This document shows, in pieces, positions 9,401-18,771 of a stretch of DNA of 24,479 bases; the first letter of the stretch is position 1, and each line of letters starts with the position of its first letter. This DNA is from Mesotaenium endlicherianum (Eukaryota > Streptophyta > Zygnematophyceae > Zygnematales > Mesotaeniaceae). The notes below the pieces were generated by a model. That model was not told where the DNA came from. It saw only the letters and a program-made list of their open reading frames with translations, and made no database searches. The position numbers were made by a program, and so were the translations under genes. The stretch is taken from the NCBI GenBank assembly GCA_009602735.1, contig WELA01011995.1:10581-35059 (forward strand). The letters run 5' to 3'.

Positions 9401-9549
9401 CTCCCGCCCCCTCCTCTCCTCTCCCTCCTCTCCTCTCCTCTCCTTTCCTCTCCTATTTCTCTCTCTCCCTCTTTTTCGTTCTCTCTGTGCGCAGTTGTGC
9501 TGTGCAGCATGCATGGTTGAGTGAAGAGGGGAGCATTTTTTGGGAGTAG
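6473..9549 (+). CDS. FAM204A-like multi-exon gene (exons partly placed)
   Basis: The best exons are 7089-7351 (enters with 2 nt, leaves phase 0 at CACAG|GTATGT), 7987-8133 (after GTGCAG, ends CTCAAG|GTACCC) and 8517-8608 (ends CCCG|GTGAGA). These three are mutually in phase. The core combines MEADERF with a helical segment, LEEALVRGDKRRAVELSDEL, resembling the conserved LE...A...G....A..LS..L segment of FAM204A-type proteins. A later piece, 9340-9380, gives a basic AKRPKLHW, like the family's basic-then-Trp C terminus. Weaker candidates are 6473-6546 (WKIKSLKEEDK), a piece around 6645-6705 (acidic, KDTDSEDK), 8686 onward (Ala/Pro/Ser/Thr-rich), and a last exon after the 100-nt pyrimidine tract, starting at 9495 or 9508 and stopping at 9549. 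Joining 6546 directly to 6645 makes a stop, so that junction is wrong or another exon intervenes. The protein is charged, probably nuclear, of unknown function. The family call is tentative. Confidence 0.45.
7370..7610 (+). repeat. Degenerate TTTAGGG-like intron sequence
   Basis: GATTTAGGGTTTAATG, GAGGTTAGGGTTTTGCG, CTTACGGTTTGCGAGG and CTTAGGGTTTGG occur in a G/T-rich stretch within the intron after 7351. They resemble decayed plant-type telomere repeats or a related satellite. Confidence 0.5.
7728..7925 (+). repeat. TGCG/TGCA/TG low-complexity tract
   Basis: Alternating GTGCGTGCATGC and pure TG runs cover about 200 bp of intron. Cys/His/Ala-rich frames on both strands here are artefacts of the repeat. 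Alternating purine-pyrimidine sequence of this sort can adopt Z-DNA. Confidence 0.85.
8086..8503 (+). repeat. Exon-end sequence repeated three times
   Basis: The last part of exon 7987-8133, with its donor (8086-8137), recurs at 8196-8250 and more divergently at 8447-8503. Copies 1 and 2 share GCTCATCAAGCCCGCCTGCT and the following GGTACC. Copy 2 remains open in the same frame (KLQEAACESAHQARLLR against KLQAACEKAHQARLLK). Copy 3 keeps AAGCTGCAGGAGGCC and TCAAGCCCGCCTGCT. The spacers are the C-rich minisatellite described separately. Confidence 0.75.
8309..8452 (+). repeat. About 21-bp minisatellite, TGAAGCCCGAAACCCTAAA type
   Basis: Around seven imperfect units follow the consensus TGAAGCCCGAAACCCTAAAC. 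Related sequence flanks it at 8142-8195 and 8868-8960. The CCCTAAA core is the plant telomere motif in the opposite orientation to the G-rich copies at 7370-7610. Confidence 0.7.
9390..9494 (+). other. Very long polypyrimidine tract ending in CAG
   Basis: About 100 nt of almost pure C/T (CCTCTCCT-type repeats) end in GTGCGCAG. This is a textbook 3' splice-site context for a plus-strand gene and supports a last exon at 9495 or, using the next AG, 9508. Confidence 0.55.
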
Positions 9550-12500
9550 TGGGCTTAGATTTTTGTGCATTCCCCCGTCTCCCGAGTACAGTACAATAAG
9601 ACAGCATCATCGTTCTCCTGTATATTTATGCATACCTGTAACATGTCTGCGTAAGCTTCCCTCCTCTCTGTTTTCATTGGTAAGTGTAGTAAGTGAAGGC
9701 AACGCCTGGTGGACGTTTGCGATGAGATGTGTATGACCCGTCCGTCTGTAGCGGCACACGGGACGGTACATTCGTTTCAGGACAGAAGAACAAAGGAGAA
9801 TATGGAGTATATGGTTACTTAGCTTTGTATTACTCGTTTGTGCTGGCAGGCTGGGTCTGAGGGAGCGGTGGGAGCGCAAGGGCAACATGTGACGCGAAGA
9901 GGGAAAGGAGGCGGAGGAGGAGCAGGAAGAAGGGGAGGAGGGAGGAGGGAGGTGTTCAGCCCCAATCTGTCACTTCACAGAAGTCAAGCCGAGCCGAGCA
10001 GCACGTGTGCAACGCGTGGTGTCGCCGTCTTGGCGTATGACAGCTGGCAACTGGAGTGAACGACACCTGCCAGTCAGTCCAGTCACCGTCGGCTTTTGCG
10101 CCCCCCTGGTCGCAGCAGCAGGACCGCAGCGTTCTCCTCTGGTCTCGTTCCGCTCACGGCGCTGCTAAGGCCCACGGCTGGGGCCATGACTTTGTGTGCT
10201 TGTCTAGTTTATGGTGCTGCTGAGGGCCCAGCCGGGGCTGTCGTTGGCGCACTCCATGGGGTAGTTGGAGCCGAAGCCCCCAACTGACTTCCACTCTTCA
10301 TACTTCGTTTAAAAGTTCTTCACCTTGGGGGACTGGAGGTGGGGACTGCAAGCAAGAGTCAAAAGTTTCCAGGAGCGATTCCGTGATGTGCACTGACAGT
10401 CCCCGGCTCCTGTGGCCCAGCCGGCGATAGCGAGTCCGCTTCAGTCTGAACCTGCCAGGCGTCTCGTTGGGGGCTTGCCCCTGCGGCTTTGAATGCTACG
10501 CTCGCCCGTTGACTGGGTTGGTTAAGGTACTGCTTGGCCGCTGGACATCCCCCCTCCTCCCCCATCCCCACCAAAGACAAGGGAGTGGAGTAGCGACGAC
10601 ACAAGGGTGCGCCAGGGGCCAGCTGTTCCTCCGCATGGGCTTCAGGTGGGCTTCTCCGTCGTGTCACATGATTGCTTTCACGTGGCAGGTAGTTTTAGTG
10701 ACCGCTAAACTGCAATATGCAAGCTCTACATCAACAGTCTTTGGGATTGTGAGGTTGTTGAAGTCTCCCGCACTCTCTTGTCACCTCCTCAAGGCAGCCC
10801 TCGAGCAAAATACAGGTCAAGGGGTAGGAGCAAGAGGCAACCCTCGATCGATGGGGAATGGTTGCAGCGTGTGTCTGGCTCATGCAACCTTGTGCAATGT
10901 AGTGGGCAACAGGTGGCAGGCAGCGCCGCCCGCCCAGCAAGCCATGCTCCGCATGCGTCTCAGCCCGAGGGCCCGATTGCTTGGGAGCATGCCTGCATGC
11001 AGGAGTCCGTGACTGGCAGTGTCGTGCGCATACACATGCATGCTTGCAGTCATGTACCATACCATTTACTGTGTGCTGTTTGCAGACACTTGGCCCCCCC
11101 CCCNTCTTTGGGCCGAGTAGCCGTCAGCATTACAGCTGCTGATGATGCTGATGCGTTTGATTGTCATCTGGCGGCAGACCATGCTTGCAAGTCGCTGTGG
11201 ACCAGTTTCACGTGCTTGTACCTGGGACCAGCTGACGCGTTTGTGTCTGCTTGGCTGCAGTTGGCTGGAGAAGGCGGGGGGCTGCCCGAGTACAGGGAGA
11301 GAGGAAGGCGGCCTACATGCAGGTCGCGAAGGGTTTGAGTATGGCCCGGGCTCAGAAATCAGGTTCAGAAGCTAGGCCGGTTCTCTCCCGGCTGGCCAAG
11401 AAGGGTTTGAGATTTTGCGCAAGTGTCTCTCTGAGTACGCGTGTCTTGTGTGCCATGCATTGTGACACGGGGCTTGCCCAAATTGCAGCATTGACTGCTG
11501 GTTGACCTGAGTCCGGGAACTGCAGCTTGATAGTGAGTCCTCCAGCGCTAGGCCCGGCTTAGGCTTGTCTACTGTTCTTGTTGTACGCCAGTGATTATAT
11601 AAATGGAAGACGTAACTGCTCTCTGACTGCCAGCCCTTACTTGAAATCATGTGTACCTTCCAGCTCATACAGCTTGTTAATACAAAACCTATTGACAGTG
11701 CTAGTATTACAATTTTGTTAGGTGGCTTGCAAGCAAGATATTTGGTGGGTCATGGGAGGGCCACCGAGAAACTAATTTTTTCTGAGGCATTTTTCTTGCA
11801 GTTAGGTGTTGATGTGAAAGATTGATAGCGGACTAAATGAGAAATGTTTGTTGTATGTCAAAGGCTCATCAAGCAGCTTCTGCTAATTGCACAACTCTAA
11901 ATGTATATGATGTAAATGCTTAGTCTACGTTATACTTGGACGAAGGACATTGTCTTTGGGGGCCATGCATGAAGGTCCGAGGCATACATATTGTGTATGC
12001 ATATTTAGGCCCTGCATATGTCAGTAATAGCTTACACTTAATAGCACACTATAGAAGCGGTTGGAAAGGTAGCACGTGAGGCTCCCATGTCATATTCAAT
12101 GTACACCATGGCTAGTTGTACCTGGGCACCGAGCTAGTAGCTTCACAACTATCTGAAATTGCACGTCTAACTTCCACTATGCAATCAGCTCATGCTGCAC
12201 ATATCTGACTGCTGGAGGAGTATAAAGTACAGACTGCAACTTCGTGAGCATGACAATTAGATTCTCATGCTGCCCAAACAGGTACAGCTGGTGCAGGCAT
12301 GTGCATGGCGATTCAATACTATCAAGCATACATGGCTCTCTGCTTCAGACGTCGCACACAATCAAAGTTTTTCAATGTGAAATGAACGAATTATAAAATT
12401 CGAGAACATCTTCCATACAAATATCCACTAAGCATTTTCAAACTGCCAATGCTGAATCCGCCAAAACATCCAACACGCAGAAGACATCGTTTGTGACACA

Positions 12501-12674
12501 GCCTTTGCATGCATCAGAGTTGGCAGATGAAGCGAAGCGGTCTTCAGGACCCAGTACCAACGGGGCAGGGTCATAAAAATAGGACAGCACATGCGTAGTG
12601 CCATATTATTGAAGGTTGCGCGCCGATTGGTGGACGCACTCTAAATCATCATGACAAACAAAATCCCAGGCCAA
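9550..12674. other. No assignable gene
   Basis: The GC-rich half (9838-11500) contains many short frames but none with a recognised domain. The most coding-like is a plus-strand piece at about 11290-11415 after ACAG, with GERKAAYMQVAKGL and SRLAKKGLRF. Its partners could not be found. An imperfect 30-bp direct repeat (GCTGCTRAGGCCCA--GCTGGGGC type) occurs at about 10159-10187 and 10215-10242. An undetermined base lies in a C run at 11104. From about 11650 to 12674 the DNA is AT-richer, with nothing recognised; its right end is the 3' flank of the minus-strand thioesterase. Confidence 0.4.
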
Positions 12675-13188
12675 TCAAACCTCCCGGAGGATCCATTCCT
12701 TGACATCATTTAGTTCCCGAGGATCAGCTCCATGCGCCAACCTGCAGTGTTCAGCAATATCCACCCACTTCGAATTTGAGTTGCTATAATGGCCTACAAA
12801 ATTGACTCCACTCAAAGTCGGGATACACAGAAGCATCAATGAGGCTAGAACGCACCTTGTATACTCACGATTCTAAAATCGTACAAGTGCGCGAGCTTGA
12901 GCGTAACGACACGCACCACATGCTGCTCTCACAGCGTACACATTTCCACCAGCCTGCATGTTGCGGACATGCTAGACACCCAAAAAGAAAAACATGACCA
13001 AAACAAATGCAAGGTTGAACTACATGTGGAAGTAAGCGAGGTGAGTGCCACACATACCCGGCATACGACTTGAACTCCACCTTCTGGAAGCCCAAAGCTT
13101 TCAGAGCTTGCGCCGACTGCTGGCCGAAAGTATACTGCACAAGGAAGTCATCTGCACACGCTACTTGCAAAGAGGGATCTCAGCACGT

Positions 13189-13243
<55 letters not shown>

Positions 13244-13971
13244 CTGTGCGTGCGTGCGCGTGCGCGCGCGTCTCTGCAAGCTCATATATCCACCGATAAG
13301 CCTCAGCCCACACATGGCACCCACGGCGGTGCTTGCCTTCTCTCGGCCTCTCACTCTACTCCTCCACTGCAAACAGTGCATACTGAACTTGGGTGCAGCT
13401 CTGCCCTACCCTGCAGCTTCCTCTAGTACGAAAACAAAATGAAGTTATATACCATTGAGGAAGCCTAAGCAGGGGGTACGCAGGCGCAAGAACGTCGATG
13501 GGGAACAAGCCGTGTGCCTGCAGCTTTGAAGCACTGCACTCTCCACAGAGTACCTCTCTTCCAAGGTGCAGGGGTGCAGCTTCTACAATGTGCCTTAGAG
13601 CAAGGGGCAGGCGTCCATACTCTCTAACTGCGTGCATTGCTGCACATGAAGTACGCACTACCAACGAGTGATTCACACAACAAACGTATACAGGTTCTTA
13701 AGAGGACAATCCCCACTTCTGCGCTCCTCCAACTCACGCTTCCGTTCTCACTATGAAACATGACGCAGCATGCAATGCAGTCCACCCCATGCCAGAGCCT
13801 GAGGGGGGGGAGCATAGGCGGGCCGAAAGAGAGGGGCAAAAGTTCAGGCCCCGGCCAACAAGCAGACTAATTTGCCGACTGACCTTTGCCGTGGCACATG
13901 AGGACCGGCAGCTCTCTCGCCTTCTCGGCCAACACAGGGTTGCTGCCAAACGCAGCCATCAGGCCCCTGAA

Positions 13972-14003
<32 letters not shown>

Positions 14004-17000
14004 AGCACGACAGGCAAGCGGCGTAGTAGCAACAATGTCAGCACTGAGGGGAAGCGCAAAGGGCGGCTTGCAGCGCAGGCAGAGCCTAATCCACCACCAC
14101 CAGGCACACGGGCCCTGCAGCGAGCTACAAAGGTAGACCTGTCAAAAGAGCCCCGGCCCACTGCAAGGAGGCTGGAGGCCCCAAAGCTGCTAGCCCAATG
14201 CCCGCCCCTTAGCACTTGGCGACGTATGGAAGGAGGGAGAGCGATGCATTCGACACAATCGGACACAGCTCACACCTGTCGCACGAGTAGAGCACCTCTT
14301 CATATTTCATGCAGCCAAGAAGACAAATACAACGCTCTGCAAACGAGAGAACGGCTGGCCTTCCAGAAACCCGCTTGTCAAATTCCTCCTCTCTGCCTGC
14401 ACTCTCATCCACTCAGGAGCTCACGAGGTGCCCCACCGCTGCCACGTCAGCACTCTCTGCCCTCCTCAGATGAACAGCCCGCATCTGCTCCTGCTGGGCA
14501 CGACTCGGAAGGCAGACAGACACGCAACTTGCCTGCAAGAAACACTTATGCCGGGACCAACCTAACCGGCTCCAGCAGGCGAGTCAGTCAGCCACTCCAT
14601 CCAGTCAGCCGTGGGAGTGGAGCAGTCAGGCAGCCAGACACATGCCAGGCAGCCAGCGAGTAAATGACCGAGCGCTCAGCAGCTAGAGACCTCTCCCCAG
14701 AAGATGAAGGGCTCACTTGGCGTTGGGGAGCCAGCTGCTGAGGCTGATGGCGGCGCTGATGGGGACCTGGGAGGCGTCCTCACCGTCGCTGTACTTGCCC
14801 ACCACTTTGCGGGACATGAGGTACAGCGCCAGCGCCCCCCCCTGGCTAAAGCCTCCCAGCAGCACCTTCACTGCAGCAGAGCCTGCACTGCCTGCCAGCC
14901 AGCACACACACATACACGCAGTCCAGCGGCTTGCACGCTCAGGAGCTAGCTCTCACACTCAGTTGCAGCTCCCACGCAGCAGGCCTCTCAGGCCCAGTGG
15001 TGCTCCTGCTGCTCCTGCTGCCGCTGCTTAGGCACTTGCCAGCGCCCCTTGGGGGCGCTCACTTTAGACCACTAGAAATGGCTGACATAGAGGGGGGGAA
15101 AGGGGGGAACGAGAGCAGAAAGAGAGATTAGAGCAAGAGGACTGCGTTCCACCTGTTCTACTGGCTTTGCAGTTCCCTTTTGCTGGTAGGCTATATGCTC
15201 GAGTTTGAGGGACCAGGCCGCCCACGAGAACAATAATATCATATCATTCCAAATTAGGGAGGTTCCTAAGTTCTCTTTGTCCCCCCCTCCCCCCTTTCCC
15301 CCGGCTCGGGCCAGGACTGCAGCAGCCATGAAGGGCCACGGACTGTATTTGTCATCTCTACTTACATTTTTTCTGAGCACAGTTGCTTCTGCATTCCCCC
15401 GTGCAACCCTCCTTTGTCTATAAGTTGAAAGGGGGGCCAACTGATTTTACACTACTGAGAAAGTGCTGCACATGTAAGCTGCAAAGTGTTGTGCCGACCT
15501 GAACCAGCAGCGTGCTCCCCTTGCAAGAGAGAGGCAATATGCTTTGCAGCAGCATCGAGGCCGGCAACATCCTCCACGGATTCCGCGGACAGGCCCTTAA
15601 TGTCAAACCCTGTACAAATAAATCAGGCGAAAAGCTCGTCTGAGGATGTAAGACAGGAGGAGCGAGGCCATAATGACAGGACGCTGTACAGGAGCCACAA
15701 CTAAACCAATCAGTCTGATAAAGTACTAAGAACATCAACGAGATTATCCCAACCCCCATTCCCCTTCCTCCAGAGTATGAGCTCTTAGCAAATATCAGCA
15801 GACATGATTGTAGGTCACGTGCAAACAGAACAGGGAGCTGCTTACGTGCAAGGTGGTGTTACCACACCAGCAACTGCAATACGGACTCTGGAAGAGCAGG
15901 AGCGTAACACTCCCACTATGTAAGATGGCAGCAGCTCTGCAGAATGTAAATGTAAGAGTATGGCAGCGAGCATATATTAAAGGATGTGCTGTACAAATGA
16001 TTTAGCTACTCCACTTGCAGGACAGAGACCGGGCTGGGTTTGTGGCATTGTTGCATGCATTGAAGCTTTCTGCTTTTCTTCTTCCCTGAGTGCAGAAAGG
16101 GACATTTGGAGGCCTGCAGAGCTTACAAGATGGACAAGGCAAGCCGCCATTAACAGTGACGGGCATTATAGGAGCTGTGGGTAGCACCCACTTGACCTGC
16201 GGGTGAACATTGGCACAAAATTACTCCACACGAGTGTCAGGAGGTGAAATGTATCCTCATTAGAAAGCACAGGGCTCATACCAGCTTTCAGCATATATAT
16301 TCTACTTTAAGCTTTCCAGCATAAGAGATAATGAGAATGGAATCTGCAGACAAACAGCGCATAACCTGAAAACCTTCTGCAAACAGAAACATGAAGCTTC
16401 CAGTGGATCTGACTGCAAGGACAGAGGACTGCTCAGCTGGAGCCTGAAGCACCAAAGTGACTAAAAGCCATGTCTATACACCAGTAGTTTCTTAAGCAGG
16501 TAGTATTCTCTTCTAGTGCCCCCACGAGTGCTGCTCTGCCATACTCATAACTATGACCAAAGCAACAAATACTTATAGAGTGCAATCGACTTACATTGGG
16601 CAGCTTAATCATATCTACGACGTCTGACCATCTGGCAACACAGAGCAACCAGAGCACCCAAGTTTGTTATATTCTTGTCCTCCTTATACAAGGGCAAGTA
16701 TTGTTGTACGTCCATAAGGTGAATATCAAAGCACACAAGGTGGATACGGAAGCACACAAGCTGGATATCAAAGCACACAAAAAGCTTTACTTGCAATTGA
16801 AGATCCCATGCAGAAGATGCATGTGCAATCGAGCTTCACCAAGCCATATAATTTCTACAGCGTGCACAATTCAAAACTTGCGGGCTGTTTCCTGCAGAAT
16901 TTTGTCTATAGCCATGCTGCTAATAGTATTTTTAGCTTACCCATGGCCAGTATCACCTAAGCCATGAAGCCACACAATGGTAGTCGTATGCGTCCCACTT

Positions 17001-17637
17001 GGCTTTATAACAATTGTTTCTGCCGCAGGCTTGCCTGCACATCTCAAACACAAATTGGAAAAGCTTTTCACTCATTTTCCCATGATTTGCAGCTAGCTTA
17101 GGGAGGGGGGGGCATATAACGAGCCATCTTCATAGCCTCTGAAGCAGGGACGAAGGCGAGAGAAACAATGCATGTCACATAAAAATACTTGTAACTCAAC
17201 AAGTGCACAACTTTGAAGGTTAAGATGCTTCGCTTCTTCTCAGATCACTCTCCCTCATAGATCCTCGTGATGCAAGGATTCCCATCTCGTAAGTGCAAGA
17301 ATATGGACTACAAAAAAATCTCACCATATGATCTCGTGGACATGTTTGAAGACCGAGCAGCACTTAGCCTGGCCCCTTTAGATGTAAATAAAGTAAATTT
17401 TTTTCTGCGATATAATCGGCTAGAACGATCACTAAGCAAGGAATCGTACGGAGTGCTTGGTCCTACTCCTGCAGGAGTGATTTCAAGTTTTGCAAAAACA
17501 CACCGCTTTTTTTCTGGATTTACGAGCTTTGAAAAGGAAATACTTCTTGATTTATGGTTTTGTGCATACACGTTCGCAGCCGAGAGTCGAAACAACGGGC
17601 TTGAAGATGCAGCACGAGTAGACAAAAGTGCAGCCAT
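12675..17637 (-). CDS. Acyl-protein thioesterase/carboxylesterase, complete
   Basis: An alpha/beta serine hydrolase of the LYPLA/APT family, which removes fatty acyl groups from proteins or small esters. Nine exons on the minus strand: 17637-17325, 17034-16941, 16631-16595, 16196-16127, 15609-15499, 14870-14717, 13966-13884, 13151-13058, 12741-12675 (stop 12675-12677). All eight introns are GT-AG and every phase agrees, giving 340 residues. Visible motifs are WLHGLGDTGHGW (about 125-137), PTAPIMPVTVNGG, the nucleophile GGFSQGG (Ser217), the acid in HGKDD (Asp289) and the base in GLAHG (His322). GKYSDG before LSSWLPNAK recalls the plant subgroup. The start ATG lies in a good context (GACCATGG). 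Residues 1-98 are an Arg/Ser-rich, acid-poor extension like an organelle presequence; Met99 would give a normal-length 242-residue enzyme. Family and structure are firm; substrate and location are inference. Confidence 0.95.
13190..13271 (+). repeat. (CT)n-(GT)n microsatellite
   Basis: A 40-base CT run passes directly into GT and then GTGC repeats. It lies in a thioesterase intron, about 37 bp upstream of the exon 13151-13058 acceptor, where the transcript strand reads as CA then GA repeats. Confidence 0.95.
13973..14003 (+). repeat. (AGC)n microsatellite at a splice acceptor
   Basis: The AGC/CAG run, with one CAA interruption, begins just outside the acceptor of exon 13966-13884. On the transcript strand it is (CTG)n leading into CTTTCAG, so it fills the place of the polypyrimidine tract. 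Confidence 0.9.
16716..16778 (+). repeat. Three tandem 21-bp repeats
   Basis: AAGGTGAATATCAAAGCACAC, AAGGTGGATACGGAAGCACAC and AAGCTGGATATCAAAGCACAC follow one another exactly. They sit in the thioesterase intron between exons 17034-16941 and 16631-16595. The unit is a multiple of three, so both strands stay open across it, but no gene is implied. Confidence 0.9.
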
Positions 17638-18771
17638 GGTCGTCTTTCTCTGCTTGCAAGAATCACTTCATCTCTGCCTGGTAGTCACTTGCCGGCCAAC
17701 GTTGCCGTTAGCGTGTCATAAACTGGAAAACATGATGAGACGGCCGGCATGTAAGCCGGGAACAGGGGCTGCAGGAAACGCACTGGAAAACATGCTGGCA
17801 GTGCTGGCAAGCTTCGGAGTTCGCTTCATTTCATTTAATGCACAACCCCCGCATTTCTTTTGCATACTTTCGTTTGCTTCTTGCTAGTTTTACAAGCCCC
17901 GAGGGGTTCCTCAGAGGGGGCTTGAAAAAAATAAAAATAGGGTATAATTCAATTAAATTCGAGCGAGCTCCGAAATAACATGTCGAAGGTCCATACGCAT
18001 CTACTGAAAACCGCGAGGACCGAGAACTGCTAAGGCGTCGGCAAAGGAAAATGAAACGAGAGGGACTGGGGGTCGATGAACAGATGAAAAGAACAAGGAG
18101 GGTTAGGGGCCGTTTGACATCATAAACGGTCCAAATGTACTTACCGTACACTATCATGTCACTCATAAGACTTTCGCATTTGGAGCAGCAGGAATTGGGC
18201 AGCGTTGTTACGAAGATCCAGCGAATCTCTGACCAAAATCATGCTGCCGACTGCTACCCTCAGAGTCGAACATACAAGTCATCGAATATCTTCGAGTAGC
18301 TTCGAGCTATATACTGAGAATCTGATTCCATTACGGCAACTGACGGCAACTTTTCGAAACTTGCCAATTCTCGCTGGCCAGACGTTGCCAAACATTGCCG
18401 TAAGTCGTCTCGAACATGTAGGCCTTGAAGGCTGGCACATGAGACCAAATGCCTACCCAATGCAGTGAATCAGCAGTGAATGACAGTGAGAGCCAGTGAG
18501 AGCAAGGTAAATGCTGACGAGGTTGTCAGCGTCCCACTGGTTGATGAGCCACTCACATCAGAGTCCAGACTTCCTGTATTCGTAGGATTCTCTGCTCCTC
18601 TGCTCGTCTCACTGTTAGCCTAGCCGAAGCGAGCCTAAGCCTTCAGAAGATCTCTCTCGCTGACTTGCCGGACCATAGAGTCACTGGAGGCCATTTCTGG
18701 AAGGACACAACCAGCTAACCTCCACTCTCTTTCCTGCAGTTGGGGCCCGCCTTTGCACACTGTCGCTTAAA
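17638..18771. promoter_or_regulatory. Divergent intergenic region with probable promoters
   Basis: About 1.1 kb separates the thioesterase start (minus) from the isomerase start (plus), so both promoters should lie here. No clear TATA box stands out. A strong acceptor-like CTCTCTTTCCTGCAG ends at 18740, 31 bases before the isomerase ATG, suggesting a 5'-UTR intron for that gene. CTGGAAAACATG occurs twice (about 17723-17734 and 17782-17793), close upstream of the thioesterase start. No gene was recognised; frames across 18205-18468 have no domain. Confidence 0.45.

Noticed and set aside
9368..9610. Arg/Glu-rich minus-strand ORF
   Set aside because: It is the complement of the polypyrimidine tract preceding a plus-strand splice acceptor.
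10096..10287. Short ORFs on both strands around 10.1-10.3 kb
   Set aside because: All three minus frames and the plus frame are open because of GC content and a local direct repeat; no splice partners or family match.
17267..17887. 206-residue plus-strand ORF opposite the first thioesterase exon
   Set aside because: It lies antisense to exon 17637-17325, has no recognised domain, and the minus-strand exon has matching splice phases and a confirmed protein family downstream.
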